Part shown: positions 54,963 to 62,847 of the stretch, one piece after another
How the letters are laid out: each line of letters begins with the position of its first letter
Position numbering within the stretch: position 1 is the first letter of the stretch
Source of the DNA: Paenibacillus brasilensis
GTDB lineage: Bacteria > Bacillota > Bacilli > Paenibacillales > Paenibacillaceae
Direction of reading: 5' to 3'
Assembly: GCF_009363115.1 (NCBI RefSeq)
Contig: NZ_CP045298.1
Location: forward strand, 1,580,001-1,644,000
DNA length: 64,000 nucleotides
The notes under the pieces: generated by a model
Seen by the model: only the letters and a program-made list of their open reading frames with translations
The model's database searches: none
Told to the model about the DNA's origin: nothing
Made by a program: the position numbers and the translations under genes

Positions 54963-56079
54963 AGAAATCGAGCACTTACAAAAGCTTATTCGGAATACTC
55001 CATTACAAGTAGATTTAATTGATAGAACTATGGAACGCTTTGAGAAAGTGGGCACAAGACGCTATAAGCGATCTAACATTCGACCAAAAAGGACACGTAA
55101 TACAATTGTTGTGACTTCTGCTACGCTTGCAATGACGTTTATGCTTGTGGTTGGTACTGGCTTTATTTCACCAACTATGGCTGCATCTATTAGACAAATT
55201 CCAGGTATGAATTCTATATTCCAGCTAGCTGGTGATCTTGGTTTACAAACAGCGGACGAAAAAGGGCTGTTATCAAAACCAAATCTTAGTGACACTCACG
55301 ATGGCCTGACTCTCAGCGTACCGGAAGTCATGTTTGATGGAACACGTGTATCAATTGCCTTAGAACGACAAACCACTGACAAAAGATTTTTAAACACCGA
55401 ATTACCCTTGTTACTTGATGATTTAATATTTTCCATTAATGGCGAAGAAATTAATTCTTCTTATGCACCTAAAAACACCAGCAACTCCATTGACTCATAT
55501 ACGATACCTGGAAAAAATTCGAATTCAACCATTATACAATTTTCAGATTTACGTAATCAAGGAGGAAAATCTTTTCCAGATAAGTTTGATTTAACAATTT
55601 CCATGTCTGTCTCCGGCATTAAGCAGCCATTTAAAATAGAAATTCCTGTGGAAAAGAATACTAAGAATAACTTAGTTTTTACACCATCCCTTAAGCGAGA
55701 GTATAAAAACATTGACTATACTCTAGAAAAAGTTGAGCTCACACCGATTACAACTAGCATCACAACTCGCATAAAGCTACCTGCTAATTCAAAAATTTCT
55801 TCGTCACTTGCTTTGTGGTTGAGTTATGAAATTTACGATGATAAAGGAAAGCAACTAAATTTAATTAGCAACAATGGTTGGAGTGCTACTGATGGCAACG
55901 TTCTGATAAATGATTCACGATTTGAACCTTTCATCTCTCTCCCCAAAGAAATTACTATAAAGGTTTATAAAGATATCTTAAAAAAGGATGATAAGAGCAA
56001 ATTCGAACTAGGGAAAGATGGAAATCCAAAAAAAGAGTATTTCCCTGATTTAGAAATTACTTACCCAATTAATCCATAA
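54934..56079 (+). CDS. DUF4179-type membrane anti-sigma factor
   Basis: Protein of 381 residues: cytoplasmic N-terminus (about 50 residues) that would bind the sigma factor, one membrane helix about 48-72, then an outer DUF4179-like beta domain (GLTLSVPEVMFDGTRVSIALE, FDLTISMSVSGIKQPFKIEIPV, ending EYFPDLEITYPI). TTG 54934 is chosen: AAGGGAGG lies eight bases ahead, while the ATG at 54913 has none. Paralogous in plan to the 58727 protein. Signal sensed is unknown. Confidence 0.83.
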   Translation: MSTHLNPEDKEIEHLQKLIRNTPLQVDLIDRTMERFEKVGTRRYKRSNIRPKRTRNTIVVTSATLAMTFMLVVGTGFISPTMAASIRQIPGMNSIFQLAGDLGLQTADEKGLLSKPNLSDTHDGLTLSVPEVMFDGTRVSIALERQTTDKRFLNTELPLLLDDLIFSINGEEINSSYAPKNTSNSIDSYTIPGKNSNSTIIQFSDLRNQGGKSFPDKFDLTISMSVSGIKQPFKIEIPVEKNTKNNLVFTPSLKREYKNIDYTLEKVELTPITTSITTRIKLPANSKISSSLALWLSYEIYDDKGKQLNLISNNGWSATDGNVLINDSRFEPFISLPKEITIKVYKDILKKDDKSKFELGKDGNPKKEYFPDLEITYPINP

Positions 56080-56089
56080 AAATAAATAA

Positions 56090-56123
56090 GTGAAGGAAGT
56101 CAAGCGTACTTCACCTCCTTCAC
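56090..56123. terminator. bidirectional terminator between anti-sigma gene and a secreted-protein gene
   Basis: Arms GTGAAGGA(A)GT and AC(C)TCCTTCAC with an inner AAG/CTT pairing. Serves converging genes. Confidence 0.65.
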
Positions 56124-56135
56124 TGCATACAAATA

Positions 56136-56497
56136 CTATCTTCTAACCTTAAAAGTATAAACTCCAAGTTTGTCTCCATTAGATTTAAAAGCTTCAACCT
56201 GAGCTGTACCGTAGCCAATCATCTTAGCTTTATAATCATGAAGTTCGACAACATCACTTCCGTACAAAATCATCCAGTTAGAACCTTCCATTTCATATGT
56301 GCTACCTATGCCTAAACGAAGTGTGGGACTATCCTGCTTTGTAATGGGTGCTTTTTCTCCGTTGGCAGGTTCAAAAGTTACTGTAACTGTCGCTGGGGTC
56401 ACAACTGATGCCGTTGAACTTACTGGTGAAGCGGAAGCTACTCCCCCAAAGATAACGCTAGCGCAGAAATTGATAATGCTAAGATGGCTTTTTTCAT
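56136..56497 (-). pseudogene. small secreted protein, frameshifted in a G tract
   Basis: Read from ATG 56497, which has GAGGAG nine bases upstream, translation gives MKKAILALSISALALSLG, a textbook signal peptide, then a stop four bases later. Adding one G to the run of five (56443-56447) continues into GVASASPVSSTAS and the 105-residue mature region ending YTFKVRR. The alternative open frame from ATG 56504 has only two bases to its ribosome site and no signal peptide. So the gene is either a phase-off copy, a recent pseudogene or carries a sequencing error. Mature domain resembles short secreted beta proteins; function unknown. Confidence 0.65.
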
Positions 56498-56767
56498 TTG
56501 TCATTTCTCCTCTTTAATAGTTTTCTTTAAAAGTTCCTGAGCTACTAAATGCCTTGCTTTATGTCTGTGACTACGTTTCTGTTATTCTCAAGCTATTAGT
56601 ACTTTACTAATCAAACATTGAACTTCCAAGCAATTATAGACATCATTAGGGTATCAACCTTTTCATTTCTTCATCCCCTTTCTTCCAGTTAATTACATTA
56701 TAATTCTTGATGTGTTACAAAAAGGATAAAAATAAACATATCGTTTCTTTTTTTACAAAATAATCAA

Positions 56768-56798
56768 TAAAAAAGGCCGACCTCGAAGATTGGCCTAA
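56768..56798 (-). terminator. terminator of receptor copy 3
   Basis: Minus-strand AGGCCA, loop, GGCCT followed by TTTTT, overlapping the stop codon of the pseudogene. The 297 bases from here to 56497 upstream of the secreted-protein gene show AT-rich sequence without a gene. Confidence 0.65.
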
Positions 56799-58094
56799 TC
56801 TGACTGCTGCATATGCTCTTGAAGAACCTCAATTGAAATGGGTGGCTTAAACCAATTCCTCTGCTGGGATAATGAAAGATAATTGAGAGTATCCTTTTGC
56901 CCTGCTAGTATTCTCCCACGTCTGTAATGGTAAACGGCAAGCTGATACATGTAACAATAATAATAGGTCATTTGTTTAATATCCTCAGATTCCTTTAATC
57001 TCTTTATTTGCTCAGAATATTTATCAACAATAGAGTCTACGTCAAAATTATACCTATTAGCAGTTTCTAGTATAGTTATAAGACCGGAACCTATTTCTTT
57101 AGGGTGATTTTCGAGAAAAGTTATATACGCCGGAAGGATATCTCTCTTGCCTAAGAGTAAATCTAAAGTATAAGAATTGGTTTAGCCCACACACGGGATT
57201 GCTCCACATCTGCTTCACCTTCTGAATCAAGCCCTTTAAACCAGCTTAAATCTGCGTAGCCCTCAAGCTCTGCCCTTGCCTCTTTAATGTAACCTTTCTT
57301 TTGCAATGCCGTAGAGACCGAAAGAAACCCATAACCATAGTAAAATACCAAGTGCCGTTCTGCATGCAACCATGTAGCTGCTCTTATTTTCTCCTTCTTT
57401 TTTGCTGATTCATATAGATTACATAAGCTAGGTTCTTTAATTCATGACCGTACTTCTCTACCTCATCCCATTTGTGTAAGTAAAAATATATATTTATGAT
57501 CTTATGAATTCCCTCCAACTGATAATGCTCAGGAAGTAAATTACGATAAGGTATAAATTTCAATACTAACTCAAGGCTCTTTTCCAAGTCAGACATTGTA
57601 CAAGCCTTAAACCTTTTATATTGGCTTATAGCCAACCGTTCCGAATAACGATATTTTTCGTTTTCGATTACACATTCATAAAAGGGGATAGCATCTCCCC
57701 CTTTTCCGTTAGCATCTAGCTCTTCTGCAAGCGCATATATAACTGGTAAATAAGACAAGTCCTCTGTTAATCTCGACAGTACTTTTTGAATATAGTCTTT
57801 CCTACCCAACTCCCCACAACGCAATAAAAAAGGCTTGATCCGTTTCCAGTGCCCTTTTCCCTCATAAAAGCATTCATCTATGTACAACTCATACAGCCAG
57901 CCTTCAGGATATCCCAATGCCTTGGTTATCAGGTCCATCTGCCGAACGGAGATCGGCTTGGGCGGGTTGCTGTTCAACATGGTACTGAATGTACCTCGGT
58001 TAATACCGGATATTTTACTGAAGCTGCTAAAGCTATAGCCCCTTTGCTTCAATTCTGTCTCTATCTTCGAGCGGATCGTAGGTGTATGTTCCAT
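56795..58094 (-). pseudogene. RRNPP-type HTH-TPR receptor (AloR-like), copy 3, two frameshifts
   Basis: The first 236 codons (58094-57384) are intact and nearly match copy 2 through the HTH and first TPR helices. Then the frame breaks near 57384-57410 at an AAAA run. The next frame resumes with AERHLVFYYGYG and breaks again near 57184, after which NSYTLDLLLG and ILETANRYNFDVDSI continue to a stop at 56795. Together the pieces rebuild a full-length receptor of about 430 residues. No propeptide follows. Either decayed or affected by sequencing errors in homopolymers. Confidence 0.82.
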
Positions 58095-58139
58095 AACAAC
58101 ACCCCCTTAATGAATAACAGGTCATGATTTGAGTAGGGT

Positions 58140-58523
58140 CTATCGCACCTTGTCCTTCTGAATCAGCTCATAATAGATACGTGCAGGTTCTGATTCTCCA
58201 GTGGATAAAATGTATTCTGCCAAAGGGGCACATAGCTTTTGGAGGTAAAAGGAATATAGCAGCTCGGCTGTGTCAAAATGAATGTTCAGCACCTGCTTCA
58301 TCAGTCCTTCAAATTTGGAGTAATCCAGTTCCTCTGGGGTAATGTCAAACGGGTACTCAGGGAAGGTTTTCCTCTGAATCTCAACAAATTGTTCTCTAAG
58401 TTTCGGATGATTGCCTGATCGGGCAGCCGAGAAATTCATCATAAAAAAAGATATAAAATCTGTCTCACGGTCACTTAACCCGTAATACTCACACCAACGC
58501 ATGAACATCAGCGGTTTTACCAT
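58140..58523 (-). CDS. unknown helical protein upstream of receptor copy 3
   Basis: Protein of 127 residues, mostly helical, without signal peptide or membrane segments: begins VKPLMFMRWCEYYGLSDRET and contains ITPEELDYSKFEGLMKQVLN. No family recognised. AAGGGG lies near the start. It is 45 bases ahead of receptor copy 3 on the same strand, suggesting cotranscription. The opening CEYYGLSDRETDF has a distant look of a regulatory helix pair, but no function is claimed. The 203-base gap to 58727 holds a terminator. Confidence 0.65.
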   Translation of the reverse strand: MVKPLMFMRWCEYYGLSDRETDFISFFMMNFSAARSGNHPKLREQFVEIQRKTFPEYPFDITPEELDYSKFEGLMKQVLNIHFDTAELLYSFYLQKLCAPLAEYILSTGESEPARIYYELIQKDKVR

Positions 58524-58664
58524 ACCTAAATCCCCTTTAACAAAAACTATTATGAATCACACAAAAACTAACAGGTTCCAGCATATGTAATATATAGGTT
58601 AAGCCCCATTTTAAAATATGATTCCTTAAATGAATTTTGCTGTTTAACATATCCCCTCATTTTC

Positions 58665-58703
58665 ACAAGAAAACTCTCCAGATCTATTTCATCCGAAGAG
58701 TTC
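58665..58703 (-). terminator. terminator of the second sigma/anti-sigma operon
   Basis: Minus-strand AACTCT, a loop containing ATC-rich inner pairing, AGAGTT then TTCTTG. Starts about 25 bases after the anti-sigma stop. Confidence 0.55.
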
Positions 58704-58726
58704 ACTTATTTTCTCAATATCTGACC

Positions 58727-59932
58727 TTATTTGGGCTTATTTTCTCCGATAGGGATTTTCATTTCCAGTTCAGGCAGGTATGTTCTTTTCCAATTCCCAC
58801 TTTCATCATATACAGGTTTGCCTTCTGGTCCAGTTACATTGAAATAGGGTTTAATGGTAATAAATTTCGGTGTCTTTTTAAAGGGAGCTACGAATATCTT
58901 GTAAACTCCAGGCCTTATTTTAGTACCAGGATGTCCTGATCCTCCAGTAATCCATTGCTGTTCATGTCCCTCATCATCCAAGATAGCGTAGTCCACTTTA
59001 TTCATAGCGAGCCCATACCCGTATGTCTCACGCCCAAGCGTTGTCGGCCCCGGGCTTATGTAATGCGTCTTGGTTACAATCATGGTCGACATGGGTGTCA
59101 TCTCTATTTTTTCCACAACCAAACGGGTAAAATCATTTGATTTTTCAACCCGGGGAGTGAGCACCCTGTTCTTTGAGGGAATTTTTTGCACAGGTAATTC
59201 AAACTTAAAAGATTCTTTTATTCCTTGGATTTGTATGTCTGCCTTTAGTTTAAATTGGTCAGGAAGCTCCTTTCCTGAAGAGTACATTTTCTCTAAATCA
59301 CTATAATGAATGATGACAGAACCAGGTGTGCCTCCAGAATTAGTAATCAGCGAAGGACTATCAAATTGAAAAGGTTTGCCATTGTACCATAATGTGATAT
59401 CCTCAATTCGGTCTTGCAGCGCTGTGCCCAAGGCCTCCCCGTTACTTTCCAGTGTTAGAGCCAGACGAACACCGTCATAAGCAACCTGGGATATACGGAG
59501 TCGGGTTCCGTTATGAGTGCTGCTGGCCGTTGTCTTTGTCACCAGACCTGCTTTCTCGACCTCCTGAAGCCCTGGGTCACCTGCTCGCATAAATGCATTA
59601 CCACCTGCTGTTGAGAACCCTTGATTAGCTGCTAACTGCAAAACATTGTTGACCATGGGTACTTGCCACAACATTTTCGCCATGTTAGGAGAAACGAATG
59701 CCGAGGCTACGATTCCACTGCTCAACACCATAGTTGTTGTGAGCAAAGTTCCTATAAATCTACGATGGCGTGAGGTTGAGTCTGCTTGGCCCATATTTTG
59801 ATAGATAAAACCTGTCTCAATCTGGCTATATACAGCCTCCAGCCGTTGCCGCACATATGGTGTAATGACATGCTCATTGCGAACTTTTGCTTTAGCTGTT
59901 ACCCACTCATTATCAAGTTCAATATCTCCCAT
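58727..59932 (-). CDS. DUF4179-type membrane anti-sigma factor, second copy
   Basis: Protein of 401 residues with the same plan as the 54934 protein: cytoplasmic part about 1-58, one membrane helix about 60-82 (GTLLTTTMVLSSGIVASAF), the shared juxtamembrane pattern MVNNVLQLAANQGF, and an outer domain (LRISQVAYDGVRLALTLES, FKLKADIQIQGIKESFKFELPV, YLPELEMKIPI). ATG 59932 lies within the end of the sigma gene (14-base overlap). Probably holds the sigma factor at the membrane until an unknown envelope signal. Confidence 0.83.
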   Translation of the reverse strand: MGDIELDNEWVTAKAKVRNEHVITPYVRQRLEAVYSQIETGFIYQNMGQADSTSRHRRFIGTLLTTTMVLSSGIVASAFVSPNMAKMLWQVPMVNNVLQLAANQGFSTAGGNAFMRAGDPGLQEVEKAGLVTKTTASSTHNGTRLRISQVAYDGVRLALTLESNGEALGTALQDRIEDITLWYNGKPFQFDSPSLITNSGGTPGSVIIHYSDLEKMYSSGKELPDQFKLKADIQIQGIKESFKFELPVQKIPSKNRVLTPRVEKSNDFTRLVVEKIEMTPMSTMIVTKTHYISPGPTTLGRETYGYGLAMNKVDYAILDDEGHEQQWITGGSGHPGTKIRPGVYKIFVAPFKKTPKFITIKPYFNVTGPEGKPVYDESGNWKRTYLPELEMKIPIGENKPK

Positions 59933-60455
59933 GGATCGGTGTTCCCCTTTCTCCCGAGTTTGATAGCATGCGAAGCAGAGATTTCCGTGCGCGATACAAC
60001 CGTGTTTTGACCAGACTCTCTGAAATGCCCAGCGTTTTCGAAATCTCCTTAATATTCAGATCATAAAAATATCTTAAAATGATAACAAGCCGCATCGGCT
60101 CTTCCAATTGATCCACTGCTTCATGCAGTTCAATATTTTCATACTCGCCAGAAATACCTACTTGGTATGAAAACTCAGATACAGCAACGGAGCGGGAACG
60201 CTTTTTAGCAATTTTTTTGGATTCATTAATGATGATCCGATACATCCAGGTTTTAAAGAGACTCTCGTCCCGCAGTGTACCCAAAGACTTATATGCCTTG
60301 AGTATGGCTTCTTGTAGCGCATCTGCACTATCTTGTTCATTTCTCAGGATAGAGTACGCCATTCCGTATAAATCGTTTTCAACTTCTCTAATGATGTTCA
60401 CAAAAGCCCGTCTATCTCCATGTTGTGCCTTCTTGACTTCATTCTCGATATCCAA
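59919..60455 (-). CDS. ECF-like sigma-70 family RNA polymerase sigma factor, second copy
   Basis: Protein of 178 residues resembling SigV/SigW-type factors. Region 2: AYSILRNEQDSADALQEAIL and FKTWMYRIIINESKK. Region 4: LEEPMRLVIILRYFYDL and IKEISKTLGISESLVKTRLY. TTG start at 60455 behind AGGAGG (six bases). It is more typical in sequence than the 54387 factor. A TGTAAC element 54 bases upstream (60509-60514) is a candidate self-recognised -35. Confidence 0.9.
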   Translation of the reverse strand: MDIENEVKKAQHGDRRAFVNIIREVENDLYGMAYSILRNEQDSADALQEAILKAYKSLGTLRDESLFKTWMYRIIINESKKIAKKRSRSVAVSEFSYQVGISGEYENIELHEAVDQLEEPMRLVIILRYFYDLNIKEISKTLGISESLVKTRLYRARKSLLRMLSNSGERGTPIHGRY

Positions 60456-60534
60456 AGGAGACCTCCTTTCAAGTTGCCTATCTATTAGATCAACTGGCAG
60501 GGCGATCCGTTACAATTTACTTCCAAATTACACA

Positions 60535-60580
60535 ACAAAAAAGACCTGCTCAACATCTTAATGACGCTAACCGGGTCTTC
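60535..60580 (-). terminator. terminator of the methyltransferase gene
   Basis: Minus-strand AAGACC...GGTCTT arms with a long loop and a following run of six T, 50 bases after the stop. Confidence 0.6.
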
Positions 60581-60629
60581 CCAAAAATCCTATATTCGTT
60601 TTTATTCTATCCTCTACATAGTTGACAGA

Positions 60630-61187
60630 TCACAGGCTGCAAGTGAATACATAAGCGGGCGGGACGTTGTAGTGTACCTTTTTAATCTGGATGTCAGAAA
60701 AAAAGGTGCGAAAAAAGTTGTGCTTGACCTTGCTGTACTGGAACGTAATGAATTTGCCCTCCTGACCCAAAACCTCGGCTGTTTGTCCCAAAATAAGGCT
60801 GGATAAGGCGGCTGGCAGGCTGGTAAAAGGAAGTCCTGACACGACATAATCCACCTTAGGAACTTCATACTGGCGCATATACTGCGCTACATGCTCAGCC
60901 GATCCGTGAATAACGTGCACCCGTTCCAAGTGTCCATATTTGCTTTGTAGTGTTTTGTAAAACGATTCATTGGTTTCGATCACTAGAAGTAGTGTTTCCG
61001 GACGCTTGTTTGAGATCAACTCTTGCGTAAACACACCGGTACCTGCGCCATATTCAATAATACACGATGCTTCGTCAAAGGAAATCGGTGTGGTTATTTG
61101 CTTGGCCAACTGTCTTGAACTGGGTATGACAGCGCCTACGCTGCGTGGATGCCTAATATACTCTCGAATAAAGTGAATTGCATTCAT
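60630..61187 (-). CDS. class I SAM-dependent methyltransferase (phospholipid N-methyltransferase-like)
   Basis: Protein of 185 residues. N-terminal FIREYIRHPRSVGAVIPSSRQLAKQI is the hallmark of the small PmtA-like group. SAM motif IIEYGAGTGVFTQELI (motif I), VIETNESF, VIHGSAEHV, and VSGLPFTSLP in the catalytic position. Members methylate phosphatidylethanolamine or are annotated as rRNA adenine methyltransferase-like; here the lipid role is more likely but unproven. ATG 61187 with AGAGG five bases ahead. Confidence 0.78.
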   Translation of the reverse strand: MNAIHFIREYIRHPRSVGAVIPSSRQLAKQITTPISFDEASCIIEYGAGTGVFTQELISNKRPETLLLVIETNESFYKTLQSKYGHLERVHVIHGSAEHVAQYMRQYEVPKVDYVVSGLPFTSLPAALSSLILGQTAEVLGQEGKFITFQYSKVKHNFFRTFFSDIQIKKVHYNVPPAYVFTCSL

Positions 61188-61304
61188 CTTTTCCTCTCCC
61201 TGCTTCACACACTTGATAGGCATACGACTCATCAACATATCGTATTACATATTCATTGTATATTGATCAGAATAGTGATTTCAAGCAGGCGACTACCTGA
61301 ATAT

Positions 61305-61356
61305 AAAAAAGAGCGCAGAGTCTTATTCGATTCTAATCAAATAAAGACTGCCCTCT
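61305..61356 (-). terminator. terminator of the minJ-like gene
   Basis: Minus-strand arms around AGTCTT/AAGACT with outer GAG/CTC pairing, followed by TTTTTT. Begins about 10 bases after the stop. Confidence 0.75.
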
Positions 61357-61366
61357 TATGATACAT

Positions 61367-62683
61367 CTATTTTTTCACGGTGTCCAAACTTGCCCCATCT
61401 GCCTTCGATGCCTGTCCAGCTTTACGTCGCCGCGCACCTATGTGCATGGCAATAATCCGGTAGATTGAGGCCGGCTGTATGGACACAGCCCAGCTCGCGT
61501 CCTCATCTGGTGCAAGCACGACCCCTAGCTGGTGATGATCGCCATCGTACATGCCACGCTGCACAAACTTGATTTCACCCTGAAGGTTGCGTACCTCCAG
61601 CTTGCAAAAGGCAGAATTAATCCGTAAGGCCTGGTGCAGCTCGGCGCGGCTATTCACAATCACGCCGTTCACACGGTAAATGGCTTCGCCCGGCAAAATG
61701 CCCATGGCCGTCGCCGGGCTGTCCGGCAGCACAGCAAGAACGCGCATTCCCTGCTCCGGATGAACAAACATCGGACTGAGACGACTTTCCTCCATATTGC
61801 CATACCAGATCAGCGCTTCGTGGGCGAGGAAGGAGAATAACGCTGCAGGCAGCATCAGCGGACTCCACCAGGCCGCCAGCAGGCTCAGCAGAAGCAAAGC
61901 CACGCTGTACAGGAGCAGGCGGTTCGACGTGAGCACCGCCTTTTGACGTGGTAGGTGGCCCAGCGTCACGCTGCTGAAGCCCATCAGGACTGGCAAGGCT
62001 GCCAGCATATATCCCGCTCCGGCATCGCCGCCGAATAAAGGTGTCCATGGAAGCGTGAAGCCTCCCTGAACGGGAACCAGCAACAGCAATGGAATCGGCC
62101 AGAGATCTTCCATACGGTAGCCTCCAACCAGTCTTCCACGTTTGCCCTCCACAAATAGCGGAGTGGCTGCCTTTCCTCCTTGCCAGCGAACTAGCAGCGC
62201 CTCAGCCACGTGCAGCGCAGCGACCAGCACCAGCAATGCCGGTATATCCAATCCGCGGATGGCTGCTACCGATGTTCCGAGCGCCCCCTGAGGCTGCCAG
62301 CCATCCGCGACGTTCAAAGCAAATTGAGCCACACCTAGCAGACCTACCGAATAGGCCAGGCACAGGTAACGGACACGTACCAGCATGAGCAGCAATGTGG
62401 TCACCCACAGACACACGATGGAAGCTGTGTTCAGATGCACGCTGACGAACATTCCCAGAGCGGAAAGCACTATTCCAGCAATCAAACCACTCCATACGAC
62501 GCGCCAGGTTTCTCCTGCCCAGCTGTGCACTTTGGTATGAAAGAGTTTGCGCTCCAGTAGCATTTGCCGACGATAGCCAAGCCCGACAATGAGTATTGAG
62601 ATATAGTAAAACGGCTGCAAAAGCAGGTACAAGCAAGCATTCAGAACGCTCCATCCCCATTGTAATGCCCATTCCAAGTTCAT
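61367..62683 (-). CDS. MinJ-like membrane protein with C-terminal PDZ domain
   Basis: Protein of 438 residues: about eight membrane helices between residues 10 and 300, then a cytoplasmic PDZ domain about 305-390 (MRVLAVLPDSPATAMGILPGEAIYRVNGVIV). In Bacillus subtilis MinJ has this build, links DivIVA to MinCD for division-site choice, and its gene sits beside swrA and ctpB, near uvrBA. The same neighbours here (ctpB-like gene upstream, uvrBA nearby) support the call. No swrA gene is seen. GC-rich relative to surroundings. Confidence 0.72.
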   Translation of the reverse strand: MNLEWALQWGWSVLNACLYLLLQPFYYISILIVGLGYRRQMLLERKLFHTKVHSWAGETWRVVWSGLIAGIVLSALGMFVSVHLNTASIVCLWVTTLLLMLVRVRYLCLAYSVGLLGVAQFALNVADGWQPQGALGTSVAAIRGLDIPALLVLVAALHVAEALLVRWQGGKAATPLFVEGKRGRLVGGYRMEDLWPIPLLLLVPVQGGFTLPWTPLFGGDAGAGYMLAALPVLMGFSSVTLGHLPRQKAVLTSNRLLLYSVALLLLSLLAAWWSPLMLPAALFSFLAHEALIWYGNMEESRLSPMFVHPEQGMRVLAVLPDSPATAMGILPGEAIYRVNGVIVNSRAELHQALRINSAFCKLEVRNLQGEIKFVQRGMYDGDHHQLGVVLAPDEDASWAVSIQPASIYRIIAMHIGARRRKAGQASKADGASLDTVKK

Positions 62684-62805
62684 TCACACTCCTTATGCCC
62701 CTGGCCCGCTGTATAGCGGATCACGTACATTTCATATCCATTTATTCTATATGAAATTGCCAACGTAGGGAAGACAAACCGGCAGACTGCAAATAAATCC
62801 CAATA

Positions 62806-62832
62806 TAAAAGGAGGCTGTTTCCAGCCCCCTT
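62806..62832 (-). terminator. terminator of the ctpB-like gene
   Basis: Minus-strand GGGGGCTGG, AAA loop, CAGCCTCC then TTTTA, 15 bases past the stop codon. Confidence 0.9.
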
Positions 62833-62847
62833 GTTGTAGCCTTACTA

